64,000 nt of DNA, from NCBI RefSeq assembly GCF_900113835.1, contig NZ_FOQV01000001.1, positions 1,240,001 through 1,304,000 on the forward strand. Direction: 5' to 3'. Origin of the DNA: Allobosea sp. OK403. Its GTDB lineage: Bacteria > Pseudomonadota > Alphaproteobacteria > Rhizobiales > Beijerinckiaceae. A program made the position numbers and the translations under genes. The notes under the pieces are model-generated. The model worked only from the letters and a program-made list of their open reading frames with translations, had not been told where the DNA came from and did not search any database. This document shows positions 17,567 to 26,292 of the stretch, in pieces; position 1 is the stretch's first letter, and every line of letters begins with the position of its first letter.

Positions 17567-18163
17567 TCAAGCTGGCCTGCCCTGCCCGGCTTTGCCGTAG
17601 AGCAGCACCATCAAGCCGCGGGCCGGCCGCTGCGAGGCATTGCTGATGGAATGGGGAACGTCGACGGGATAGCGCGCCGTCTCACCCGCCTTGACCGGAT
17701 AGGTCGATGCGCCGCTCGTGATCAGGAACTGTCCCGACAGCGCCGTGAAGTGCTCGCAGGCGCCCGCCGCATGTGGCGCACTGTCGAGCCTGCCGCCGCC
17801 GGCGATCTCGACATCGTACCATTCGGTCGTACCCGCCAGGCTCGGGGGGCTGAGGATGCGCAGCCGGCAGGAGCCGTCGCTGCTGCGGATCTCCGGCGTG
17901 TGCTCGGACGGGACGATCTCGATCGTCGTATCGCTCGGCACCGCCTGCCCGCCTTGCAGCAGCGCCGCGAAATCGATCTTCAGCCCCTGCGTCAAGCCCC
18001 ACAGCACGGCGAAGGTCGGGTTGGCCTGCCCGCGCTCGATCTGCGACAGCATCGACTTCGACACGCCCGAAAGGCCCGAAAGCTGCTGCAACGTCAGCCC
18101 GCGCGCCTTGCGCTGGCGCTGGATGATCGGGCCGATCTGCGGGGCGCTGAGCTCGGTCATCAC
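17567..18163 (-). CDS. XRE family regulator with C-terminal cupin domain
   Basis: A 198-residue regulator. The N-terminal helix-turn-helix (about 12-68) has QRKARGLTLQQLSGLSGVSKSMLSQIERGQANPT. The C-terminal cupin (about 105-190) has HTPEIRSS and VDVPHSISN; the latter is a cupin metal/ligand motif. XRE-cupin proteins such as PuuR control amine and amino-acid catabolism. It sits directly after the ATPase gene by 7 bp and before the operator at 17546. It is the obvious candidate to bind the 16-bp motif in front of both units. The effector is unknown. Confidence 0.9.
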   Translation of the reverse strand: MMTELSAPQIGPIIQRQRKARGLTLQQLSGLSGVSKSMLSQIERGQANPTFAVLWGLTQGLKIDFAALLQGGQAVPSDTTIEIVPSEHTPEIRSSDGSCRLRILSPPSLAGTTEWYDVEIAGGGRLDSAPHAAGACEHFTALSGQFLITSGASTYPVKAGETARYPVDVPHSISNASQRPARGLMVLLYGKAGQGRPA

Positions 18164-18170
18164 ATCGATT

Positions 18171-18899
18171 CTAGTGGGTCAGGACCTTGGTCAGGAACTG
18201 CTTGGCGCGCTCCGTCGCAGGGTCGGTGAAGAACTGCGCCTTGGGCGTATCCTCGAGGATCTCGCCGCCATCCATGAACAGCACGCGGTCGGCGACGCGC
18301 TGGGCGAAGCCCATTTCATGCGTCACCACCATCATGGTCATGCCTTCCAGCGCCAGCGCCTGCATCACCTCCAGCACCTCGTTGATCATCTCAGGGTCGA
18401 GCGCCGAGGTCGGCTCGTCGAACAGCATCGCCTTGGGGTCCATCGCCAGGGCGCGCGCGATCGAGACGCGCTGCTGCTGGCCGCCCGAGAGCTGGCTCGG
18501 GCGGCTCGCCAGCTTGCCGCCGAGCCCGACCCGGGCCAGGAGCTTCTCGGAGCGGGCATCGGCTTCGGCACGCGAGCGCTTCAGCACATGGATCTGCGCC
18601 AGGCTGACATTCTCGAGCGCGGTCATATGCGGGTAGAGCTCGAAGTTCTGGAAGACCATGCCGATGCGCGCGCGCAGCATCGGCAGGTCGGTCTTCTTGT
18701 CCGAGACCGAGACACCATCGACCGTGATCGAGCCCTGCTCGAACGGCACGAGACCGTTGACGCATTTGATCAGCGTGCTCTTGCCTGAACCCGACGGGCC
18801 GCAGACCACCACGACCTCGCCGAGCTTCACCGAAGCCGAGCAGCCGCGCAGGATTTTCAGCTTGCCATAGGATTTGTGCACGTCCTCGAGAACGATCAT
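18171..18899 (-). CDS. Amino-acid ABC transporter ATP-binding protein
   Basis: A 242-residue HisP/GlnQ-type ATPase from the ATG at 18899, which overlaps the permease stop (ATGA). Walker A is GPSGSGKST, the signature [16 protein letters not shown], Walker [15 protein letters not shown], and the switch histidine is in [10 protein letters not shown]. It energises import by the two permeases encoded just upstream. A longer open frame reaching 19577 in this frame is not coding beyond 18899. The gene is followed after 7 bp by the XRE-cupin regulator, so the regulator is probably cotranscribed. Confidence 0.95.
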   Translation of the reverse strand: MIVLEDVHKSYGKLKILRGCSASVKLGEVVVVCGPSGSGKSTLIKCVNGLVPFEQGSITVDGVSVSDKKTDLPMLRARIGMVFQNFELYPHMTALENVSLAQIHVLKRSRAEADARSEKLLARVGLGGKLASRPSQLSGGQQQRVSIARALAMDPKAMLFDEPTSALDPEMINEVLEVMQALALEGMTMMVVTHEMGFAQRVADRVLFMDGGEILEDTPKAQFFTDPATERAKQFLTKVLTH

Positions 18900-19552
18900 C
18901 CCGCGCGGCCTTTCCGGTATAATTCCAGCGCCTTGGTCGATGACAGGCAGATGATCAGATAGACCACGGCGACGAGCGTATACATTTCCGTCGGCCGCCC
19001 ATCGCGTGCGGCCACGATGCTCGCCGTCGTCAGGAAGTCGTGCAGCGCCACGACATAGACGAGCGAGGTGTCCTGGAAGACGATGATGATCTGGTTCAGC
19101 ACCAGCGGCGTCATCGCCTTCAGCGCCTGCGGCATGACGATATGGCGCATCACCTGCGAGCGCCGCAGGCCCGTCGCCAGCCCGGCCTCGGTCTGGCCCT
19201 GGCGGACATTGTTGATGCCGGCGCGAATAATCTCGCAGTAGAACGCCGCCTCGAACATGACGAAGGCGATCAGCGCCGAAGCGAGCGAGCCAATCGGCCG
19301 GCCGATCGCCAGCGGCACCAGGAAATAGAACCAGAACAGCACCAGGACGAGCGGCAGCGAGCGCATCACCGTGACGTAAGCCGCGGCCGGCGACGCGATC
19401 AGCCGGTTCGACGACAATCGCATCAAGGCAAGGCCAAAGCCGATGACCAATCCGCCGATGGTCGCGACCGCGACCAGCAAGGCGCTGAGCGCCATGCCTT
19501 CGGCCAGGAAGCTCCAGGATCTGACGATGACGCCCCAGTCGAAATCGCTCAT
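18896..19552 (-). CDS. Amino-acid ABC transporter permease (HisM/GltK type)
   Basis: A 218-residue inner-membrane permease with about five hydrophobic segments. The EAA-type loop is [26 protein letters not shown], and [19 protein letters not shown] is a His/Glu/Gln family marker. The start at 19552 overlaps the previous permease stop (ATGA), and its stop overlaps the ATPase start. It pairs with the permease at 19549 to form the channel of a polar amino-acid importer. Ligand specificity cannot be read from this subunit. Confidence 0.93.
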   Translation of the reverse strand: MSDFDWGVIVRSWSFLAEGMALSALLVAVATIGGLVIGFGLALMRLSSNRLIASPAAAYVTVMRSLPLVLVLFWFYFLVPLAIGRPIGSLASALIAFVMFEAAFYCEIIRAGINNVRQGQTEAGLATGLRRSQVMRHIVMPQALKAMTPLVLNQIIIVFQDTSLVYVVALHDFLTTASIVAARDGRPTEMYTLVAVVYLIICLSSTKALELYRKGRAG

Positions 19553-20268
19553 GAGCCGGCCCTGCGCAGGGCTGCACCGCCGACCCTGTCGTCGATCAGG
19601 CGCATCAGGCCCGTGACGCAGAGCCCGATGACGAGGTAGCCGATAGTGGCGACGGTGAAGGCCTCCAGGCCCTGGAAGGTATAGTTCTCGATATGGCGGC
19701 TCTGCGCCGTCAGTTCGAGCACGCCGATCGTCAGGCTCAGCGACGAGAGCTTGACCGTGACCAGGAACTCCGAGGTCAGCGGCCCGACGATGGCGCGTAG
19801 GCCCAGCGGCACCACGACCAGCCGGAACGCCTGCATCGGACGCAAGCCCGTCGCCAGCGCCGCCGGCATCAGATGATTGCCGACGGCCTCGATGCCGGCA
19901 CGCACCTGCTCGGCGACACGCGAGCCCGCAAACAGCCCGATCGCGACCACTGCAGTGACGAATTCAGGATAGGGCAAATCCCGCTTGATCCAGAGGCCGA
20001 TGGTCTCCGGCACGATCTCGGGCAGGACGAAGTACCACAGGAAGAGCTGGACCAGCGGCGGGATGTTGCGGAAAACGTCGATATAGACGCCGGCGATCAC
20101 CCGAAGAATGCCGCTCGGCAGGCTGCGGACCACGCCGACGCCGAGGCCGACCGAGAGCGCAACGGCCCAGCTGACGAGGCTGATCGCAACGGTCCATTGC
20201 AAGCCGCTCCAGAGCCACTCCGTATAGGGCTCCTGCAGCAGGATGGACCAGTTCCAGCGGTAGTTCAT
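19549..20268 (-). CDS. Amino-acid ABC transporter permease (HisQ/GltJ type)
   Basis: A 239-residue permease, first gene of the ABC unit. It has the long N-terminal helix and the family pair [20 protein letters not shown] and [22 protein letters not shown] (EAA-like loop). It overlaps the next gene by 4 bp. The operator-like TTCCGCTATAGTGGAA lies about 135 bp upstream, and a family B repeat lies between. The heterodimer with the next gene imports a polar amino acid or conjugate. Confidence 0.93.
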   Translation of the reverse strand: MNYRWNWSILLQEPYTEWLWSGLQWTVAISLVSWAVALSVGLGVGVVRSLPSGILRVIAGVYIDVFRNIPPLVQLFLWYFVLPEIVPETIGLWIKRDLPYPEFVTAVVAIGLFAGSRVAEQVRAGIEAVGNHLMPAALATGLRPMQAFRLVVVPLGLRAIVGPLTSEFLVTVKLSSLSLTIGVLELTAQSRHIENYTFQGLEAFTVATIGYLVIGLCVTGLMRLIDDRVGGAALRRAGS

Positions 20269-20304
20269 GCCATCGCAACGGCGTGGCGCGGAGCCCTGGT
20301 GCAG

Positions 20305-20337
20305 GATGCGAAAAAGTGGGTACCGGTTTTTCGCATT
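20305..20337. repeat. Intergenic palindromic repeat, family B
   Basis: GATGCGAAAAAGTGGGTACC runs into GGTTTTTCGCATT. The ends (ATGCGAAAAA and TTTTTCGCAT) pair as a hairpin. Related copies are at 35776, 46575, 59501 and at the right edge (63970). Confidence 0.75.
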
Positions 20338-20402
20338 GATCCGGCCCTCACTCTGAGATGAAAGCCGGGCCGGTCTCGGATATCCATCTAGGCCCCCGCA
20401 AA

Positions 20403-20418
20403 TTCCGCTATAGTGGAA
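20403..20418. promoter_or_regulatory. Operator copy 2, upstream of the ABC permease unit
   Basis: TTCCGCTATAGTGGAA is a near-perfect dyad (one mismatched pair) around CTATAG. It is shared with 17546-17561. Its place in front of the first permease suggests the XRE-cupin protein controls the importer and its own gene. Confidence 0.65.
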
Positions 20419-20505
20419 TAGTTCGATTACGGGGACTGTTTGTCAACTGGCTTTGCTGTTTCGGTCGCACCTGCCGTTGCGGCCGCGCAGACAAGCGCCA
20501 ATCCT

Positions 20506-20542
20506 GACGGAACAGCGGGCTTATCACGCCCGCTGTTCCGTC
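20506..20542. terminator. Hairpin overlapping the Fsr stop codon
   Basis: GACGGAACAGCGGGC pairs perfectly with GCCCGCTGTTCCGTC (15 bp) across a 7-base loop that contains part of the Fsr stop codon. No T run follows on either strand. It likely ends or stabilises the Fsr mRNA. Confidence 0.6.
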
Positions 20543-21738
20543 ATCTTCGGCAGGAACCAGGCCAGCAGGCCGATCGCCGGCAGGAACGCACAGATCCGGT
20601 AGACGGTCTCGATGCCGACCCAGTCGGCAAGTTCGCCCAGCATCGCGGCAGCGACCCCGCCGAGGCCGAAGGACAGCCCGTAGAACAGGCCACCGATCAA
20701 TCCGACGCGGCCGGGCAGAAGCTCCATCGCGTAGATCAGGATCGCCGCGAAAGCGCTCGACATGATCAGGTTGATTACCACCGTCAGCGCGCCGGTCCAG
20801 AACAGGTTGGCGAAAGGCAGCATCAGCGTGAAGGGCAGCGCCCCCAGGATCGAGAACCAGATGATCTTGTTGCGGCCGATCTTGTCGCCCAGGATGCCGC
20901 CGCCGACCGCCCCGGCCGCCGAAGACACCAGGAAGAGGAACAGCATCACCTGGGAGGTCTGCACGGAAACGCCGAACTTCCCGATCAGATAGAAGGTGTA
21001 GAAAGAGCTGAAGCTCTGCGAATAGGCGTTCTTGGAAAACAGCAGGATGACCAGGATCGCGATCGGCAGGACGACGCTCGCGACGCGGCGGGTCGGCGAC
21101 CCGGCCACAGAGGCCAGCTTGACCGCGACCGGAGCGGCCGCCTGCTGGCTCCGCAGTTGAGCATGGCGCCCGGCGGTCCAGGTCATCAGGATCATCGCGA
21201 GGAGCGCCGCGGCCGAGAACCAGGCGAGGCTGGTCTGGCCGCGCGGCACGATCACGAACGCCGCCAGCAGCGGCCCGAGCGCGCCACCCGTCTGCCCGCC
21301 GAGCTGGAAGATGCCCTGCGCCAACCCATGCTGCCCGCCGGAGGCGCTGCGCGCCATCCGCGTCGCCTCGGGATGGAAGATCGAGGAGCCAATGCCGACG
21401 CAGGCCGCCGCCAGCAAGAGCAGCGGATAGCTGCCGGCATAGGCAAGCCCGATCAGCCCAGCGAGCGTGAAGCCCATGCCGACGACCATCGAATAGGGCA
21501 TCGGGTGCTTGTCGGTATAGGATCCGACGAGCGGCTGCAGCAGCGACGCCGCGATCTGGAAGGTCAGGGTGATCATCCCGATCTGCCCGAAATCCAGGGC
21601 ATAAGCGCTCTTGATGATCGGGTAGATCGCCGGGATCAGCGACTGCATCATGTCGTTGAGCAGATGGGTCGTGCTGAGCGCGATCAGCACGGGCATGGCG
21701 GTGCGCTGTGAGACGCTGACCGGACTATTGAGGTTCAT
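20524..21738 (-). CDS. MFS transporter, fosmidomycin resistance (Fsr) family
   Basis: A 404-residue 12-helix exporter. The family is set by STTHLLNDMMQSLIPAIYPII near the N-terminus, then LTFQIAASLLQPLVGSYTDKHP, GSSIFHPEATRMAR and GIFQLGGQTGGALGPLLAA. Fsr proteins pump out fosmidomycin and other small acids in E. coli. The gene stands alone: 190 bp separate it from TfoX behind it, and the stop is embedded in a 15-bp hairpin. Actual cargo is unknown; several family members have no drug phenotype. Confidence 0.92.
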   Translation of the reverse strand: MNLNSPVSVSQRTAMPVLIALSTTHLLNDMMQSLIPAIYPIIKSAYALDFGQIGMITLTFQIAASLLQPLVGSYTDKHPMPYSMVVGMGFTLAGLIGLAYAGSYPLLLLAAACVGIGSSIFHPEATRMARSASGGQHGLAQGIFQLGGQTGGALGPLLAAFVIVPRGQTSLAWFSAAALLAMILMTWTAGRHAQLRSQQAAAPVAVKLASVAGSPTRRVASVVLPIAILVILLFSKNAYSQSFSSFYTFYLIGKFGVSVQTSQVMLFLFLVSSAAGAVGGGILGDKIGRNKIIWFSILGALPFTLMLPFANLFWTGALTVVINLIMSSAFAAILIYAMELLPGRVGLIGGLFYGLSFGLGGVAAAMLGELADWVGIETVYRICAFLPAIGLLAWFLPKMTEQRA

Positions 21739-21928
21739 CGCCGTGTTCTCATGTCGTTGCCGGGGCGTTTTGTCGCAACGGCCCGGACGTGTTCGTCATG
21801 GTGGATGTCACGACATGAAACAAGCCGGCAAAATCACGACACCGACCTGCGCGGAGCGCGCGGCGCCAAGCGGGTCATGGGAGGCTCCCGCAGGGGGAGT
21901 GGAATGCCTAACGGCGGTCGATCCAGGG

Positions 21929-22288
21929 TCACGCCCGGCGCGGCGACATGCGCTTCACTGCGATTCGGCGCGCCGCCGCCAGAGCCGACCGCGCCCAGGT
22001 GAGGAGCTCATCCGGCTCATCCAGCAGCCGCTCAGGCACGCGCCAGAAGGAGAGGTCGATGACCTGCCCCTTCTTCTCATAGCTCAGCGGCGGAGAGGCT
22101 TCGGCTTCCTTGAACCCCGCCCGGTTGTGATCGTCGACCCGGAAATAGAGCCTGTCCTCCGCCACCACCGCGAACATCACCTGGTCGCAGAACACACCGG
22201 TCTTGCCAAACATGCGCCGCAGCGTGACACGGCCGAGCGGCGCAAGCTGCTCTCGCAGGAATTCGGCAAAGCCTTGGCTGGCGACCAT
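21929..22288 (-). CDS. TfoX/Sxy N-terminal domain protein
   Basis: A 119-residue protein consisting of only the TfoX N-terminal domain. Markers are EFLREQLAPLGRVTLRRMFGKTGVF, AVVAEDRLYFRVDD, and FWRVPERLLDEPDELLTWARSAL. Full TfoX/Sxy controls competence in gammaproteobacteria; the short alphaproteobacterial forms have no established role. It is flanked by an intergenic repeat upstream and the Fsr promoter region downstream, and appears monocistronic. Confidence 0.88.
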   Translation of the reverse strand: MVASQGFAEFLREQLAPLGRVTLRRMFGKTGVFCDQVMFAVVAEDRLYFRVDDHNRAGFKEAEASPPLSYEKKGQVIDLSFWRVPERLLDEPDELLTWARSALAAARRIAVKRMSPRRA

Positions 22289-22334
22289 CGTCAGTCCTCA
22301 ACTCTCGACCCGGCGGTTTCCATTCAAGGCGCTC

Positions 22335-22431
22335 CGTCATTGCGAGGAGCGCAAGCGACGAAGCAATCCAGGAGGGCTCGCGCGACGGCTCCTGGATTGC
22401 TTCGCTTCGCTCGCAATGACGGGTCGAGAGG
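22335..22431. repeat. Long inverted repeat (CGTCATTGCGAG family)
   Basis: CGTCATTGCGAGGAGCG at the left and CGCTCGCAATGACGG at the right form the outer stem, and GCAATCCAGGAG with CTCCTGGATTGC the inner stem. This element class is widespread between genes in Hyphomicrobiales. Confidence 0.8.
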
Positions 22432-22461
22432 ACGACATTACGACCAATCCGCCTGCTTGTA

Positions 22462-23325
22462 TCAGCAACAGCGCGTCAGGCGCTCCGCGCAAGTGGCCAG
22501 GATCTCACGCTCGGGCCGCCCCCACCAGTCCCGCGAAAAGATCTCGGTCTCGACAGGGCCGCGATATCCCGCCCGCTCCACCAGCCCCCGAATCTTCGGA
22601 ATATCGATCACGCCGTCGCCCATCATGCCGCGATCGAGCAGGAGATCGCGCGTCGGCACCAGCCAGTCGCAGAGATGGAAGGCGCTGATCCGGCCCGCCT
22701 CCCCGGCCTTGCGGATTCCCTCAGCCAGCCGCGCATCCCACCAGACGTGATAGACGTCGATGGCGATCCCGATGCCGCCGCGCCGCTCGGGGTCGAGCGC
22801 TTCGCAGATGGCGAGCGCTTCCGCGAGGCTCGTCACGCAGGAGCGGTCGCCGGCATACATCGGATGCAGCGGCTCCAGCGCCAGGGAGACGCCGCATGCG
22901 CGGGCCTGTTCGAGGAGCAGCGCAAGCCCTTCCGCGACCTGCACGCGAGCCGCATCGAGATCTCGCTCGCCGGCCGGAAAGCTCCCGACCACAAGCACGA
23001 AACAGGGCGCTCCGAGCGCGGCAGCATCGTTCAGCGCGCGCAGATTATCCGCGACATTCGCCTTGAACTGCGCCCGCGTCGCGGCCGGAAAATAGGTGCT
23101 GCGGCAATAGCCGCTGAGCGCGAGGCCAGCCTCGCGAATGCGCCTGGCGACGGCGGCAACGCTGCGCCCGTCGAGATCGCACCGCCAGGGTGCGATCGCA
23201 CCGAAGCCGAAGCCCGCGACGAGATCGACGACCTCCTCGATCGGCAGGCGATGCCCGAGCGTGGCCGTATTGATCGAGCAGCGATCGAGCGACAAGGGCG
23301 CAAGGCCGTGGCGATCCGTCATCAT
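22462..23325 (-). CDS. Sugar phosphate isomerase/epimerase family TIM-barrel protein
   Basis: A 287-residue xylose-isomerase-like TIM barrel (PF01261). The metal-binding residues are visible in order: Glu in LALEPLHPMY, Asp/His in IDVYHVWWD, His in FHLCDW, and Glu in GPVETEIFS. Family members isomerise or epimerise sugars and inositol-derived keto compounds. It is the distal gene on the minus strand beyond the enoyl-CoA hydratase, separated by a 300-bp gap holding a repeat, so it may have its own promoter. With the Gfo/Idh/MocA and DUF993 genes it points to cyclitol or sugar catabolism. Confidence 0.88.
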   Translation of the reverse strand: MMTDRHGLAPLSLDRCSINTATLGHRLPIEEVVDLVAGFGFGAIAPWRCDLDGRSVAAVARRIREAGLALSGYCRSTYFPAATRAQFKANVADNLRALNDAAALGAPCFVLVVGSFPAGERDLDAARVQVAEGLALLLEQARACGVSLALEPLHPMYAGDRSCVTSLAEALAICEALDPERRGGIGIAIDVYHVWWDARLAEGIRKAGEAGRISAFHLCDWLVPTRDLLLDRGMMGDGVIDIPKIRGLVERAGYRGPVETEIFSRDWWGRPEREILATCAERLTRCC

Positions 23326-23450
23326 GCCCTCATCGGAAAAGGAGGAGCCAACTGAGAGGCTTCTTGCCTCCCTGAGCCCTCATCTCAGGAGGCCGACCCG
23401 AAATGCATCGAGCGATATCAAGGACCTCCGATTGCTCGCCTCACCCGCAG

Positions 23451-23560
23451 CGTCATTCCGGACGCAGCGAAGCGGAGATCCGGCATCCATCGTAGAGTTC
23501 CGGAGCCCTCCGATGGATTCCGGATCTGCGCCGCTGCGCGGCTTGTCCGGAATGACGGCG
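23451..23560. repeat. Long inverted repeat (CGTCATTCCGG family)
   Basis: Begins CGTCATTCCGGACGCAGCG and ends CTTGTCCGGAATGACGG, with inner arms GGCATCCATC and CGATGGATTCC. A second copy is at 47397-47505 and a diverged one at 31067-31210. It fills most of the 23326-23622 gap; nothing else is seen there. Confidence 0.8.
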
Positions 23561-23622
23561 CATAGGTGATCAAACCAGAGCCCTTGAAATCGCTAGGTTC
23601 ATTTCCCGCTAGGCTCTCAGCC

Positions 23623-24408
23623 CTAGACGAAACGCGGCGGCCGCTTCTCGACGAAGGCGGCCTTGCCTTCAATGGCGTCGTCGGAGAGGCCGAGCGGCAC
23701 GGTGATCTCCTCCTCCATCAGAAGCCCGGCCTGATATCCGTTGCGCAGGCCGGCCGAGACGCTGCGTCGCGAAGCCGCGACCGCTTTGGGCGATTGGCTC
23801 GCGATCAGCCCCGCGACCGCGAGCGCCCGGGCTTCGAGCTCGTCATCCTCAACGAGTTCCTCGACCAGCCCGATCCGGTAGGCCTCTTCCGCCCCGATCA
23901 TCTGCCCCGTCAGCATCAGGCGCAGCGCCTGGCCGCGCCCGACCAGCATCGGCAGACGCTGCGTCCCCGTCGCTGTCGCCATCGCGCCGAGCTTGACCTC
24001 GGGAACGCCGAAGCTCGCGCTGCGACCGGCAATGCGGAAATCGCAGGCCAGCGCCAGGACCGTGCCGCCGCCCAGCGTATGCCCGTTGCAGGCGGCGATC
24101 ACCGGCACCGGACAGCGCTCGATGGTCTCGTTGAGCTTCGTCTCCACCAGGCGCGCCTCTTCGATCCAGGCGGCCGTGGCTTCGAATTCGCGGATATTGG
24201 AGCCGACGGAGAAGGCCTGCCCGCTGCCGATCAGCACGACGCAGCGGGCGCCGTGATTACGCTGCACGCTTTCCAGAAAGGCGGTCAACGCCCGCCGCGC
24301 CGCGATGGTGAACACGCCGAGCGGCTTGGAGATGATGCGGATCAGGACGACGCCGGGCGCGGCCAGCACCGCCTCGAAAACCTCGTTCTTCAGGAGACTG
24401 TCAGTCAT
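23623..24408 (-). CDS. Enoyl-CoA hydratase/isomerase family protein
   Basis: A 261-residue crotonase-fold protein. The oxyanion-hole motifs are GSGQAFSVGSNI and ACNGHTLGGGTVLALACDFRIA; a catalytic-region Glu is in FGVPEVKLGA. Members hydrate, isomerise or cleave acyl-CoAs. It follows the CoA-transferase stop by 10 bp, so its substrate is probably the CoA ester made by that enzyme. Which reaction it does is not evident, because the usual second catalytic Glu region is diverged. Confidence 0.88.
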   Translation of the reverse strand: MTDSLLKNEVFEAVLAAPGVVLIRIISKPLGVFTIAARRALTAFLESVQRNHGARCVVLIGSGQAFSVGSNIREFEATAAWIEEARLVETKLNETIERCPVPVIAACNGHTLGGGTVLALACDFRIAGRSASFGVPEVKLGAMATATGTQRLPMLVGRGQALRLMLTGQMIGAEEAYRIGLVEELVEDDELEARALAVAGLIASQSPKAVAASRRSVSAGLRNGYQAGLLMEEEITVPLGLSDDAIEGKAAFVEKRPPRFV

Positions 24409-24418
24409 CGTACGCCCC

Positions 24419-26044
24419 TCACGCTGCCTGCAGGCCAGTCCGAATGACCGGAGCGGGTTTGCGGGCCAGGCTGAGGCCGATCGGCTCCGGCCGGAACAAG
24501 CGCGCCTCCATCAGCTTGAGATCGCTCGCTACCTGCAGCGGCGTGCCCGCCCGGGCGAGGATGTCGCGTTCAAGATCGACGCTCGGCGCGATCTCCACCA
24601 CGGTCAAGCCCTCGCGGCGCAGCTTGAGGACGCAACGCTCGGTGACATAGGTGATGTCCTGGCCCCTTTCGACGGCGTTGCGGCCGCTGAAGGTGACATG
24701 GCCGACCTCAGGCACGAATTTGGAAATCTTGCCGTCCTGCCGGATGCGCAAGCCGCCATCCTCGGCCGCCACCTGCAAGCCGCCCGCCGTGAAATAGCCG
24801 CTGAAGACGATCTTGCGCGCCCGTGTCGTGATGTCGACGAAGCCGCCGCAACCGGCGGTGAGATAGGGCCGTGACGGCAATCGCGACACATTCACGCTGC
24901 CGAAGGCGTCTACCTCGAGGAAGGAGAGCAGCGAGCAGTCGAAGCCGCCGCCCTGAAAATAGGTGAATTGCTGCGGCGTCGGGAAGATCGCCTGCGCATT
25001 GGCGGCGCAGCCGAAGGCGAAGCCGGTCAAGGGAATGCCGCCGACAGCGCCCTGCTCGATCACCCAGGTCACCGCCTCGGCCTGGCCCTCCTCGATGAGA
25101 ATTTGCGGCACCAGGGCCGAGATTCCGAAGCCGAGATTGACCGCGCCATCATCCATCAGCTCCATCGCGGCGCGGCGCGCGATCACCTTGTCGACGCTGA
25201 AGGGCTCAGGCTTGAAGCTGCTGATCGGGCGGCGGACTTCGCCGCTGATCGCGGGATCGTAGAGGATCTCCGTCGCCTGGGCCTGGTCGGGGTCGACGAC
25301 GACGTAATCGACCAATGTCGACGGGATATGGACCTTGTGGGCGGGAATCGTCCCTGCAGCCGTCGTTCGCTTCACCTGGCAGATCACGATCCCGCCCGAA
25401 TTGCGGGCGGCGAGCGCGAGATCGACCATGCCGAGCACGGCTCCCTCCTGCTCCATCGAGATGTTGCCGCGCTCATCGGCCGTCGTCCCGCGAATGATCG
25501 CGACCTGCGGGAAATGATTGGGGAAATGCAGCCAGGTTTCGCCGGCGAACTCGACGACCTGCACCACCTCGCCGCGCTTCGCCGCGGCTGCGTTCATCTT
25601 GCCACCGTTGAGGCGCGGATCGACGAAGGTGTCGAGACCGACTTTGGTCAGCACGCCCGGGCGCTTGGCCGCCGCGTCGCGGGCCATGTCGTACATCACG
25701 CCCGACGGCAAATTATAGGCCGCAACCTCGTCGCGCTCGATCATCTCCCAGATCGCCGGCGAAGGCAGCGAGGATGGCCCGCTCGGAAAGGAGCCGGCGA
25801 GGATCGTGTCGAGCAGGCCCTTGCGCGCGAGATGGTCGATCCCCTTGACGCCATACATGTCGCCCGCCGCGATCGGCGAGAATACCGTCAGGTTCCGCGG
25901 ATGCCCTTCATTGGCAAAGCGTTCGCCGACCGCCTTCAGCATGTGATCGGGGCAGTTGAGACCGGCCGATGAGCCGATCGCCAGAACCGCTCCATCGGGA
26001 ATGAATCGCGCCGCCTCAGTTGCGGAAATGATCTTGTTCATCAT
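24419..26044 (-). CDS. Fused acetate/propionate-type CoA-transferase
   Basis: A 541-residue protein with both CoA-transferase domains in one chain (PF01144 twice), like YdiF or propionate CoA-transferase. I start it at 26044, where MMNKIISATEAARFIPDGAVLAIG begins domain 1; the frame upstream to 26146 is not family-like. In domain 2 the catalytic glutamate is in VIEQGAVGGIPLTG, and FGISALVPQILIEEG precedes it. It swaps CoA between short-chain acids, activating a carboxylate for the next gene, an enoyl-CoA hydratase. It diverges from the SDR at 26293 across a LacI-like operator. Confidence 0.92.
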   Translation of the reverse strand: MMNKIISATEAARFIPDGAVLAIGSSAGLNCPDHMLKAVGERFANEGHPRNLTVFSPIAAGDMYGVKGIDHLARKGLLDTILAGSFPSGPSSLPSPAIWEMIERDEVAAYNLPSGVMYDMARDAAAKRPGVLTKVGLDTFVDPRLNGGKMNAAAAKRGEVVQVVEFAGETWLHFPNHFPQVAIIRGTTADERGNISMEQEGAVLGMVDLALAARNSGGIVICQVKRTTAAGTIPAHKVHIPSTLVDYVVVDPDQAQATEILYDPAISGEVRRPISSFKPEPFSVDKVIARRAAMELMDDGAVNLGFGISALVPQILIEEGQAEAVTWVIEQGAVGGIPLTGFAFGCAANAQAIFPTPQQFTYFQGGGFDCSLLSFLEVDAFGSVNVSRLPSRPYLTAGCGGFVDITTRARKIVFSGYFTAGGLQVAAEDGGLRIRQDGKISKFVPEVGHVTFSGRNAVERGQDITYVTERCVLKLRREGLTVVEIAPSVDLERDILARAGTPLQVASDLKLMEARLFRPEPIGLSLARKPAPVIRTGLQAA

Positions 26045-26222
26045 GGCATTCTCATCGGGTCGGAGCCGGGTATGGCCGCATTTGACTGCTGCGTGCAGGC
26101 GACGACCGGCACGCGAAGCCAGGACAGTGCGAGGCCGCCCCATCATCGAAGGCGCGGCGCTTCACCGTGAGCCTCATCGTTCCACTCCCATGGGCGCAGC
26201 TTAAAAACTGACTTGATCGTTC

Positions 26223-26240
26223 TAGTAGATCGATTTACTA
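26223..26240. promoter_or_regulatory. LacI-type operator between divergent catabolic operons
   Basis: TAGTAGATCGATTTACTA is an 18-bp dyad matching in 16 of 18 positions with a central CG, the usual LacI-family pattern. It sits 53 bp before the SDR start and 180 bp before the CoA-transferase. The LacI gene at 28783 in the plus operon is the likely binder. Confidence 0.6.
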
Positions 26241-26292
26241 CCGGCCTCAACAAGGCCGTGCAACTGAAAAATTGAAGCCGGGAAACGCTGGG

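Noticed and set aside
18171..19577. A 468-residue ATPase with a novel N-terminal extension
   Set aside because: The first half overlaps the permease gene in another frame; the ATPase has a proper start at 18899.
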